Shown piece after piece: positions 1 through 5,210 of a DNA stretch of 5,210 bases. Origin of the DNA: JBBAAS01 sp041658125. GTDB lineage: Bacteria; Patescibacteriota; Microgenomatia; UBA12405. The stretch is from assembly GCA_041658125.1 (NCBI GenBank), contig JBBAAS010000031.1, positions 1 to 5,210 of the forward strand. The letters are read 5' to 3'. How positions within the stretch are numbered: position 1 is the first letter of the stretch; each line of letters starts with the position of its first letter. A program made the position numbers and the translations under genes. Under the pieces are notes generated by a model. That model was given only the letters and a program-made list of their open reading frames with translations, did not search any database and was not told the origin of the DNA.

Positions 1-6
1 TAATTT

Positions 7-22
7 TTGACACATTGACACA
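7..22. repeat. Tandem 8-bp direct repeat TTGACACA x2
   Basis: Two perfect head-to-tail copies of TTGACACA lie at 7-14 and 15-22. Each contains the -35 consensus TTGACA (7-12 and 15-20). Neither copy has a TATAAT-like hexamer at 16-18 bp: the nearest candidates, TATGCT (27-32) and TATGTT (34-39), give spacings of 13-14 or 21 bp. The repeat may therefore be a regulator-binding site or an imperfect promoter. The array may continue to the left of the window, which cannot be seen. Confidence 0.55.
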
Positions 23-41
23 CAAGTATGCTCTATGTTTT

Positions 42-53
42 ACTGTATACAGT
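42..53. promoter_or_regulatory. Perfect 12-bp palindrome, candidate operator
   Basis: ACTGTATACAGT is identical to its own reverse complement. It sits 34 bp before the start codon of the helix-turn-helix gene at 88, overlapping the start of a TTTACA -35-like hexamer at 53-58. That position suits an operator for an autoregulating DNA-binding protein. It carries CTGT and ACAG half-sites as in a LexA box, but they are 2 bp apart instead of 8, so LexA is unlikely. Its role as an operator is inference; the symmetry is seen directly. Confidence 0.4.
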
Positions 54-87
54 TTACAAATTACTTTGATCTAACAAGATACCCCAA

Positions 88-345
88 ATGGACATACAAA
101 CTATCCCACAAGATAAACTTGTGAAACAATCCCTCCCCAAAAAAGTTAATGGTGTCAGCATTGACAACCTTCCCGACCTTTTAACCGTCGCCGAAGTCGC
201 TGATCTTCTCCGGGTCAGCAAACTGACTATCAAACGCTGGGGTAAACGGGGTAAGTTGCCGGCCATCCGCATCAATGCCCGCGGCGACCGCCGCTATCGT
301 AAAGAAGCTGTTTTATGGTTACTTGGTATCCAAACCACAGAATAA
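88..345 (+). CDS. Small helix-turn-helix DNA-binding protein, excisionase/MerR-like
   Basis: This 85-residue protein is probably a DNA-binding regulator or recombination directionality factor acting in the cytoplasm. Residues 31-57 read as a winged helix-turn-helix of the excisionase type (HTH_17 family): LLTVAEVADLLRVSKLTIKRW carries the pattern 'T-x-x-E-V-A-x-L-L-x-V-S-x-x-T-I-x-R-W'. A basic wing follows at 61-72 (RINARGDRRYRK), then the closing helix EAVLWLL. The first 30 residues are a less conserved lead-in. ATG at 88 is the first start after an in-frame TGA at 67-69; no Shine-Dalgarno sequence precedes it. The gene stands alone, faces the minus-strand cluster, and has a palindrome upstream and an intrinsic terminator downstream. 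No integrase is visible, so a free-standing transcription regulator is as likely as an excisionase. The fold is confident; the biological target is unknown. Confidence 0.9.
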   Translation: MDIQTIPQDKLVKQSLPKKVNGVSIDNLPDLLTVAEVADLLRVSKLTIKRWGKRGKLPAIRINARGDRRYRKEAVLWLLGIQTTE

Positions 346-369
346 CTTTTCTCTTTCTTTTTTGCCACT

Positions 370-400
370 AAGCTGTCAGCTTCCCGTTGACAGCTTTTTT
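370..400 (+). terminator. Rho-independent terminator of the helix-turn-helix gene
   Basis: A perfect 9-bp stem AAGCTGTCA (370-378) / TGACAGCTT (388-396) extends inward by a G-U and a C-G pair to leave a TTCCC loop. It runs into six T residues (395-400). It begins 25 bp after the stop codon at 343-345. On the minus strand the G-U pair becomes an A-C mismatch and no U-tract follows the stem, so it should work mainly for plus-strand transcripts. Confidence 0.85.
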
Positions 401-402
401 GG

Positions 403-3400
403 TTATGCCGCCTCTTCTTCCTCAAATTCAATCGGCCTATATCTAACTTCTTTAAGTCTATTAAAAAAAGTTCCCATCTCTTTGACCACCATCTCGCCAT
501 TTTCATCCACTTCTACCTCTACCCCGAAACTATGTCTCGCTCCTAACTTAAATAATTCTATTAAATTATTTACTTTCCTTCCGTTACTTTTTAAAGAAAA
601 CACAAAACTATGCCAAACTGGCTTGAGAGTAAGGTTAATCAGCTCTTTTATTCTTTCTTCATCATTGCTCAACCACTCACCACTATTTTCAGGCTCATCC
701 AGCTTAATTTCACTTACAACCTTTCTCACTAAATAATCACCATTTTCCGGCGAATCAAAAGCCTTCAACCAATAATTTTTTCCCCATTCTTTTTCCTCTT
801 CCTCCCCCATCGCTGCTAATCTATCAACTACATTTTCCGGAACAACATTCCACGGATTAACCACCTCTTGTTTAGAATTCCCCTTCCCCTCATCATTCAC
901 CACTGATGGGCTCACTTTTGGTTTTGGCATAAGCGGTATTTCTTCACTCTCTTCAGGCATTCCATTAATTTCAGGCATCGATAACGGACCTACTTGCGGA
1001 CCCTTCAACGTTTCAATCATCGGAAGAACAACTTCTGCTGATTCGGGTTCAGTTGCCTGCGGTACTTGCTCTACTACCGGCTCGGAGCTACCTGCTTCTT
1101 TTAACTTTTCCAACGGTGTTCTCCATGTTATCGGGATTATCGGCGGCACATCCACTAAAGTATCAAACACCTGTTCCGGTGCCGGCATCGATACCGCCCA
1201 ATCAGTCACCGTACTTTTCACTGTTTCCACCACCTTGTCCGCTATTGTCAAATTACCCTCGATTCCTCGTCCCACCGCAGTCGCCAAAACTCTTACCTGC
1301 TCCGCTCCATCATCGGCTGTTCCCACACTTTGGCATACTTCCGCAAATTTTCCCAAAAATCTTGCCTGTCCGTCACCCGTTGTTTCAAACAACATTCTGC
1401 CAAATTCACTGTCATGAGCCGTCACCGCCTTACCGGTGGCATCAATCGCTACTTTGACTATTTGCGTTTGCGTCCCTTCTGACACACTCAACGATAAAAA
1501 CAACTTCCCTTGTCTAGCCAACTCCATCGCGTCTGCCGACAATCCTCCATGATATGATCCGTCAGTCATCATTTGGCTAACATCCAAAACATAATTTCCG
1601 TTAGCATCTACTCCGTTTCCGCTCACTCCACCCCACAGCAGTCTTAATTCATTTTTATCAAACACCCCCTCGGTGTCATTGTCATACCATCCAAGCCTGG
1701 TAATATGATGAAATAATTCCGGCTTTTTAGCCACAAATTCATCGACTCCTACTGTTCTTTGAGTCATTCTTTCCATCTGTCTTTCAATCTCTCTATTTGT
1801 TCCCGCAAATATTCCCCCTCTGCTTTCTAGTAAATGTCTTGAGTCGTCTGTCAAACCACCTTTTGCGTCAAACCGTAAGCCACCGACAATTTCCTGATTT
1901 TTATCCCCCATCAACGCCATCGTTCCATCGGGTCTGTTCACAAAATGGGTTCCGTCAGGGACCTTAAAATTAACCCCGTTTATCATCTCCTCTCTAAATC
2001 CAATTACTTTTTTCCAATCACCACTGATATAAGATCTTAAAGATTCCAATGGTGTTAAATGTGTCGCTCCGGTTGCCACCGCATTTTTCCCTGTCACCAA
2101 AGTTTCTACCAATCCCTGTCGTGTCGGATCAAAAAAAGCACTTATTTCTTGAGTTATTCCTCCAATTACAATCCCGCTGATTACTCCCTTAGCCACCGCT
2201 CCGGCTACTCTTTTCGTTTTCATTTTGTTAAATAACCTGTTTTTCGGATCAATTTCTCCTCCTCTTAGTTCCTCCATTTTGGCCCCAACCGCTCCGCTCA
2301 AGAAATCTTCCCAAGTCTTTCCTCCCAAAATACCTTCAATTCCGTCTCTTTGTACCAACTTCTCAAGCATTACTTTTGCCGCCGCTCTGGTTTTATCCAG
2401 CTCAAATCTTTCCTGTTCTACCTTTTTTTCGTCAGAATATGATAGTAAATCAATTTTTCTTTGGTCAGACAGTCTGATTCTGGCTTCCGTTTCGGCCAAC
2501 AACCCGACCAATGTTTTAGCATTATCGGCATTTAATCCCGCATCCAAATTGTCTATTCCTTCTCGTAATCCTTCGGTCAAACTTCCTGCACTTTTCGTTT
2601 CATACCTGACCCTTTCCATCTCTATCCGTCTTTTATCTTTCACTGTGTCAAAACTTCTTCCTTTGGCCATATCCCGAAAATGCTTTTTTCTTTCCTCTTC
2701 GACCCGGTAGCCTTCTTTGGCTCCGGCAATTGCTCCGGTCACCAGTGCTGTTGCCCCAAACGAACCTACTTGGGCCACTTTACTTCTCATCCACGAAACT
2801 CCCAAATTTTGGCCAATACAATAAGCAATCGACATCGCCGATGCCACTGTCGTCTCCCCAATCCAACATCCGACACGGGTATTCATTATTTTGCTGGTCA
2901 ACCGGTCAATGGCATTAAACTGAGCTTCGGTTCTTACTCCCATTTTTGCTCTCCCTACCACTACTTGAAAATCCTCCATCAATGCTTCTATTGCCACTCC
3001 ATGTGCCACCTGTTCTTTGATTTGCTTAGCCACCTCCAGCATATTATCGGCATACAAGAGTCCGGGGCTATCTTTTTCCTTCGTTGCTGAAAATATTCTG
3101 TTCTTTGACTCCTGAAAGTGAGCTTCGTCCAATCTGCCTGCAGAAAATTCCCTAATCAATTCCCTAACTGCTTGTTGTACTTCATCATTACCGGTTCCCT
3201 TAGTTTCTCCGGCTTCTTTATGTATCGCCTCATCGCAATCCGACATAAATCTATCTACCGTCGCCGCCCTGGCTTCTTGGCTGGCCGCTTTATTTCCATA
3301 CAAATCATCTTGTCCAACAATCTCTTTTTTCGCCCTGGCAATTTCTCTTTGACGGTAGTATTCCCGAGCGACATTAAATTTCCAAACCTTTTTAAAAAAT

Positions 3401-3552
3401 CCTTTTACTCCTTTTAGTTCTGCCGCTTCTGCAGTTAACCTCTCCTCTGCTCTGTCTACTGCCGTTGTTTTAACCGTATCCGATACGTCTACTATTGCCA
3501 CCTTCAACGGTGTCGTTGTTTTTGGTTGTTCTCCGTTTACATCTGTTGCCAC
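403..3552 (-). CDS. Giant membrane-associated protein of unknown function with EF-hand loop
   Basis: This 1049-residue protein belongs to no named family I recognise. It resembles large uncharacterised proteins found in Microgenomates-type CPR genomes (impression from memory). It has no signal peptide. Visible layout: an N-terminal charged region with GFFKKVWKFNVAREYYRQRE (51-70); two hydrophobic Gly/Ala-rich segments (234-255 and 258-279); a charged, probably helical region (282-446); a third hydrophobic segment (449-470); glycine-rich beta-like sequence with repeated PDGT (532-570); a canonical EF-hand loop (624-635) and a weaker one (649-660); a proline-rich linker (789-883); and an acidic C-terminal domain (895-1049). 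The start is GTG: the first in-frame ATG is codon 103, an in-frame TAG lies upstream, and the overlapping ATG at 3554-3552 is in another frame and stops after five codons. It follows the DUF5663-like gene by 8 nt, which suggests translational coupling. A role at the membrane or cell surface is inferred. Confidence 0.88.
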   Translation of the reverse strand: MATDVNGEQPKTTTPLKVAIVDVSDTVKTTAVDRAEERLTAEAAELKGVKGFFKKVWKFNVAREYYRQREIARAKKEIVGQDDLYGNKAASQEARAATVDRFMSDCDEAIHKEAGETKGTGNDEVQQAVRELIREFSAGRLDEAHFQESKNRIFSATKEKDSPGLLYADNMLEVAKQIKEQVAHGVAIEALMEDFQVVVGRAKMGVRTEAQFNAIDRLTSKIMNTRVGCWIGETTVASAMSIAYCIGQNLGVSWMRSKVAQVGSFGATALVTGAIAGAKEGYRVEEERKKHFRDMAKGRSFDTVKDKRRIEMERVRYETKSAGSLTEGLREGIDNLDAGLNADNAKTLVGLLAETEARIRLSDQRKIDLLSYSDEKKVEQERFELDKTRAAAKVMLEKLVQRDGIEGILGGKTWEDFLSGAVGAKMEELRGGEIDPKNRLFNKMKTKRVAGAVAKGVISGIVIGGITQEISAFFDPTRQGLVETLVTGKNAVATGATHLTPLESLRSYISGDWKKVIGFREEMINGVNFKVPDGTHFVNRPDGTMALMGDKNQEIVGGLRFDAKGGLTDDSRHLLESRGGIFAGTNREIERQMERMTQRTVGVDEFVAKKPELFHHITRLGWYDNDTEGVFDKNELRLLWGGVSGNGVDANGNYVLDVSQMMTDGSYHGGLSADAMELARQGKLFLSLSVSEGTQTQIVKVAIDATGKAVTAHDSEFGRMLFETTGDGQARFLGKFAEVCQSVGTADDGAEQVRVLATAVGRGIEGNLTIADKVVETVKSTVTDWAVSMPAPEQVFDTLVDVPPIIPITWRTPLEKLKEAGSSEPVVEQVPQATEPESAEVVLPMIETLKGPQVGPLSMPEINGMPEESEEIPLMPKPKVSPSVVNDEGKGNSKQEVVNPWNVVPENVVDRLAAMGEEEEKEWGKNYWLKAFDSPENGDYLVRKVVSEIKLDEPENSGEWLSNDEERIKELINLTLKPVWHSFVFSLKSNGRKVNNLIELFKLGARHSFGVEVEVDENGEMVVKEMGTFFNRLKEVRYRPIEFEEEEAA
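904..1188 (-). other. Proline-rich linker of the giant protein
   Basis: Residues 789-883 of the 1049-residue protein are rich in Pro, Glu and Val and low in predicted order. They open with a distinctive VPPIIPITWRTPLEKLKEAG stretch (802-821). The segment separates the central globular part from the acidic C-terminal domain. It probably acts as a flexible spacer; the IIPITW core may be a docking motif. Confidence 0.5.
1573..1608 (-). other. Degenerate second EF-hand-like loop
   Basis: Residues 649-660 (DANGNYVLDVSQ) keep acidic or amide residues at loop positions 1, 3, 5 and 9 and a hydrophobic residue at position 8. Tyr replaces the usual Gly at position 6 and Gln replaces Glu at position 12. 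It lies 13 residues after the canonical loop. That is shorter than the usual gap within an EF-hand pair, so it may be an unrelated turn. Confidence 0.3.
1648..1683 (-). other. Canonical EF-hand calcium-binding loop in the giant protein
   Basis: Residues 624-635 (DNDTEGVFDKNE) match the 12-residue EF-hand loop at each key place: Asp at 1, Asp at 3, Glu at 5, Gly at 6, hydrophobic Phe at 8, Asp at 9 and Glu at 12. A likely helix precedes it (611-623, PELFHHITRLGWY) and a short one follows (635-640, ELRLLW) before a Gly-Gly break. Calcium binding is inferred from the pattern. Confidence 0.6.
2128..2217 (-). other. Third hydrophobic segment with glycine zipper
   Basis: Residues 446-475 hold a hydrophobic stretch (449-467) flanked by Lys/Arg (KMKTKR) on the N side and acidic residues on the C side. 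G456-x3-G460-x3-G464 forms a glycine zipper. By the positive-inside rule the N-side flank would face the cytoplasm. A single crossing here after a hairpin at 234-279 would put the C-terminal half outside the cell. Confidence 0.5.
2713..2853 (-). other. Hydrophobic helical hairpin of the giant protein
   Basis: Residues 234-280 contain two apolar stretches (about 234-255 and 258-279) separated by the short MRSK turn. The second ends in a glycine zipper, G273-x3-G277-x3-G281. They could be two transmembrane helices or a membrane-inserted hairpin. Hydrophobicity is moderate because of the many Gly, Ala and Ser residues, so a packed soluble helical hairpin is possible. Confidence 0.5.
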
Positions 3553-3560
3553 ATCTTTGT

Positions 3561-3887
3561 CTAACCAGTAGCTAAATAAGTTGTTCTAAAACTTACCAAT
3601 TCCGCCGCTATCATTTGATCCAAATCCGGAATATTTTCCGCACAAAATTTTGTCATTTCTTCCTGACTCGGCGCATCGACCAGTTTTTCAAATTCTTCCA
3701 ATTTTTCCGGCGGCATTTTCTCCAAAATCGTTGCGTTTATTCTATCTTCAAGCCTATCGACCAAATCTTTTTTCATTTGCTGCCGTATTTCGGCATCCAT
3801 TTCCCCTACTCCTTTCTCTACCAGCAACTTCTCCGCAAACTCTTCTAAACTATTTTTGTCTGTTTGGCTATCATTTGGAATATTCAT
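3561..3887 (-). CDS. DUF5663-like small acidic helical protein
   Basis: This 108-residue protein resembles the DUF5663 family, which I know as short uncharacterised proteins frequent in CPR bacteria (recognition from memory of the pattern). Its features are a 'LEEFAEKLLVEKGV' opening helix (14-27), a central 'MKKDLVDRLEDRINATILEKMPPEKLEEFEKLVD' region with alternating acidic and basic residues (38-71), and a closing 'FCAENIPDLDQMIAAELVSFR' segment (81-101). It has no signal peptide or membrane segment and a single Cys (82). It is probably an all-helical cytoplasmic protein. ATG at 3887 has no well-placed Shine-Dalgarno: GGGGA lies about 18 nt away. The gene ends 8 nt before the giant-protein gene, so the two are probably co-translated and may interact. 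No enzymatic motif is visible and the function is unknown. Confidence 0.85.
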   Translation of the reverse strand: MNIPNDSQTDKNSLEEFAEKLLVEKGVGEMDAEIRQQMKKDLVDRLEDRINATILEKMPPEKLEEFEKLVDAPSQEEMTKFCAENIPDLDQMIAAELVSFRTTYLATG

Positions 3888-3893
3888 ACCATC

Positions 3894-3899
3894 ATGATA
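3894..3899 (-). promoter_or_regulatory. Possible -10 element (TATCAT) before the DUF5663-like gene
   Basis: TATCAT matches TATAAT at five of six positions and ends 6 nt before the ATG, so a transcript from it would be leaderless. The -35 is weak: TTTACT at a 19-bp spacing is the best available. The gene may instead be read only from the promoter upstream of ruvB. Confidence 0.3.
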
Positions 3900-3933
3900 A
3901 CCGTTTCCCCACTCAAAAGTAAACTAGAACAAA

Positions 3934-4899
3934 CTACTCTACCACTCTTCCCCTCGGAGTCCTTTTTACCAATCCTCTTTTCATCAAATACGGTTCATAA
4001 ACCTCGGTAATCGTCCCTACGTCTTCAGTCAGTGCTGCCGCAATATTCTCCACCCCCACCGGCCCGCCGCCATAAACTTTTTTGACCACCTCCAAATATT
4101 TTCTGTCGGCATCCGATAAGCCCATTTCGTCCACCCCAAGCATTTTTAATGCTCCCCTCACTTCGGTGAGGGTAATTAAGCCGTCATTTTTGATTTCGGC
4201 AAAATCCCGTACCCGCCGAAGCAACCGGTTGGCAATTCTTGGTGTTCCTCTCGATCTTTTTCCGATTTCCATCGCCGCTTCTTTTTCAATTTTCACTTTC
4301 AAAATTTCTGCCGTCCGTTTGATAATTTCTGCCAAATCTTCTTCCTCATAAAAATCAATCTGCTGTACATAGCCAAACCGGTCTCTCATCGGTCCCGACA
4401 AAAGTCCGATTCTCGTCGTTGCCCCTACAATTGTAAATTTGGTTAAACCCAATCTTACCGTTTTCGCCGATGGTCCCTTGCCCAAAACTATATCCAAAGC
4501 AAAATCCTCCATTGCCGAATACAGTGTTTCCTCCACAATTTTATTTAACCGGTGAATTTCGTCGATAAATAGTAAATCGCCTTTTTTAAGTCCCGTCAGT
4601 ATCGCCGCCAAATCCCCCGCCCTGGTCAGTGCCGGCCCTGAAGTCACCCGGATACTGACTCCCATTTCCTTAGCCAACAAATTTGCTAGTGTTGTTTTTC
4701 CCAATCCCGGCGGCCCGTAAAACAAAATATGATCAAGCTGTTCCCCTCTTTGTTTTGCCGCGGTTAAAAATATTGCCAATTGCTCTTTTATCCCTTCCTG
4801 GCCAATAAATTCTTCTAGCTTCTGCGGCCGCAAACTCCTTTCGACTACTTTTTCATTTTTCTCAGCTTTCGGATCCAAATTATTTTCATCTTTCTTCAC
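3934..4899 (-). CDS. ruvB: Holliday junction branch migration DNA helicase RuvB
   Basis: RuvB is the hexameric AAA+ motor that, with RuvA, drives branch migration of Holliday junctions in recombinational repair. The 321-residue product has the full motif set: the N-terminal RPQKLEEFIGQ signature (24-34), Walker A GPPGLGKT (62-69), Walker B LLFIDEIH (109-116), sensor 1 GATTR (159-163), the arginine-finger segment MRDRFG (171-176), sensor 2 RGTPRIANRLLRR (217-229) and the C-terminal winged helix ending RTPRGR (313-318). The start is GTG at 4899: an in-frame TAG lies 12 nt upstream and the first in-frame ATG is codon 79, inside the ATPase. AGGGA sits only 1 nt before the GTG, too close for a normal ribosome-binding site. 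The protein stops three residues after RTPRGR, whereas E. coli RuvB (336 aa) continues for about 18 more. ruvA and ruvC are not adjacent. Identity is certain. Confidence 0.98.
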   Translation of the reverse strand: MKKDENNLDPKAEKNEKVVERSLRPQKLEEFIGQEGIKEQLAIFLTAAKQRGEQLDHILFYGPPGLGKTTLANLLAKEMGVSIRVTSGPALTRAGDLAAILTGLKKGDLLFIDEIHRLNKIVEETLYSAMEDFALDIVLGKGPSAKTVRLGLTKFTIVGATTRIGLLSGPMRDRFGYVQQIDFYEEEDLAEIIKRTAEILKVKIEKEAAMEIGKRSRGTPRIANRLLRRVRDFAEIKNDGLITLTEVRGALKMLGVDEMGLSDADRKYLEVVKKVYGGGPVGVENIAAALTEDVGTITEVYEPYLMKRGLVKRTPRGRVVE

Positions 4900-4905
4900 T
4901 TCCCT

Positions 4906-4911
4906 ATTCTA
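4906..4911 (-). promoter_or_regulatory. Possible -10 element (TAGAAT) before ruvB
   Basis: TAGAAT matches TATAAT at five of six positions and ends 6 nt before the GTG start. The layout TAGAAT-AGGGAA-GTG parallels TATAAT-ATGGGAT-ATG of the gene before it. The best -35, TTAAGG at 16 bp, is poor. It may give ruvB its own leaderless transcript in addition to read-through. Confidence 0.3.
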
Positions 4912-4945
4912 CCAAACATTACCCAAACCTTAATATCTCTGAGCC

Positions 4946-5161
4946 TCAATTATCGCACTTTCCCGTCCCGTCTCCCCGCCAACAAACACATTTTTGAGGA
5001 ACATCCGTCATTCCAGTCGCATCATAAAAACGTCTGGCCGAACATCCTGTACAATTATCTCTAATAAATTCCGGAGTGCCCTCACCGCTGATGACAACCT
5101 TTTTCCGCACCTGACCTATATGAGTAACGCTAACATCTCTTGCTTTTGTTTCTACCTGCAT
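4946..5161 (-). CDS. Small cysteine-rich protein, possible metal-binding, unknown function
   Basis: I do not recognise this 71-residue protein. The N-terminal half (1-36) is polar with beta-like stretches (VSVTHIGQVRKKVVIS). The C-terminal half carries five cysteines: CTGC (37-40), CVC (58-60) and C69 near the end. Two cysteine pairs about 18 residues apart could hold one zinc ion, as in zinc-ribbon or treble-clef proteins, though CxC is not a standard knuckle; an iron-sulfur site is less likely. There is no signal peptide, so disulfides in an exported protein are unlikely. ATG at 5161 lies 7 nt after a perfect TATAAT, so the transcript is probably leaderless, which supports this start. It precedes ruvB by 46 nt on the same strand and may share its transcript. 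The strong promoter and clean reading frame argue that it is a real gene. Confidence 0.72.
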   Translation of the reverse strand: MQVETKARDVSVTHIGQVRKKVVISGEGTPEFIRDNCTGCSARRFYDATGMTDVPQKCVCWRGDGTGKCDN

Positions 5162-5168
5162 ATCCCAT

Positions 5169-5198
5169 ATTATACAATATTTAGGCCATTTCTTTCAA
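5169..5198 (-). promoter_or_regulatory. Sigma-70-type promoter of the minus-strand cluster
   Basis: TTGAAA (-35, 5198-5193) and a perfect TATAAT (-10, 5174-5169) are separated by 18 bp. This is the best promoter match in the window. Transcription would begin about 7 nt after the -10, at or within a base or two of the A of the ATG at 5161. It probably drives the cysteine-rich gene and, by read-through, ruvB and the two genes after it. Confidence 0.75.
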
Positions 5199-5210
5199 GC
5201 ACCAGCCTAG

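Noticed and set aside
42..53. LexA (SOS) box upstream of the helix-turn-helix gene
   Set aside because: CTGT and ACAG half-sites are present but only 2 bp apart; the gamma-proteobacterial box needs 8 bp, and the spacing cannot be stretched because the dyad is perfect at this centre.
562..580. Calcium-loop-like FDAKGGLTDDS in the giant protein (residues 561-571)
   Set aside because: Lys and Gly occupy metal-ligand positions 3 and 5, so it fails the EF-hand pattern; more likely a beta hairpin. (Positions in this entry are protein residues, not bases.)
275..736. Open frame of 153 codons on the plus strand
   Set aside because: It overlaps the real helix-turn-helix gene and runs antisense to the giant-protein gene; Ser/Leu-rich low-complexity translation typical of a shadow frame.
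2225..2710. Open frame of 161 codons on the plus strand
   Set aside because: It lies wholly antisense inside the giant-protein gene, with Ser/Leu/Pro-biased translation and no motif.
3884..3895. Three-codon leader ORF (ATG ATG GTA TGA) overlapping the start of the DUF5663-like gene
   Set aside because: Too short to judge, probably a by-product of the ATCATGAT palindrome, and absent from most of the message if transcription starts at the gene's own ATG.
3580..3935. Inverted similarity between GTTGTTCTAAAAC near 3581 and AACTAGAACAAAC near 3922, flanking the DUF5663-like gene
   Set aside because: Imperfect, AT-rich, and partly inside coding sequence; not enough to call a cassette boundary or mobile element.

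Overview
The window carries one short plus-strand gene at its left end and a run of four minus-strand genes that fills the rest (about 403-5161). Several things point to a Candidate Phyla Radiation (Patescibacteria) genome, perhaps the Microgenomates branch. A small protein of the DUF5663 type lies directly before a giant protein that I cannot place in a named family. Shine-Dalgarno sequences are weak or missing, GTG starts are used, and intergenic gaps are short. This assignment is inference from gene content and style; there is no rRNA or other taxonomic marker in the window.

Left end (1-402): a small regulatory-looking region holds a tandem TTGACACA repeat and a perfect 12-bp palindrome. 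It precedes a plus-strand gene for an 85-residue excisionase/MerR-like helix-turn-helix protein. That gene ends in a good intrinsic terminator at 370-400.

Minus-strand cluster, in order of transcription (right to left): (1) a 71-residue cysteine-rich protein of unknown function, behind the best promoter in the window, placed so that the transcript would be leaderless or nearly so; (2) ruvB, the Holliday-junction branch-migration motor, complete in its motifs but with a short C-terminus; (3) a 108-residue DUF5663-like protein; (4) 8 nt further on, a 1049-residue protein with glycine-zipper hydrophobic segments, a canonical EF-hand calcium-binding loop, a proline-rich linker and a distinct acidic C-terminal domain. 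It converges on the helix-turn-helix gene.

The least described part is the DUF5663-like/giant-protein pair. The tight spacing suggests the two are made together, and the giant looks like a membrane-associated structural or calcium-responsive protein. RuvB and the cysteine-rich protein are probably neighbours rather than functional partners. The three minus-strand genes at 3561-5161 each have a -10-like hexamer 6-7 nt before the start codon, which suggests leaderless transcription. I see no tRNA, rRNA, CRISPR array, insertion sequence or attachment site.
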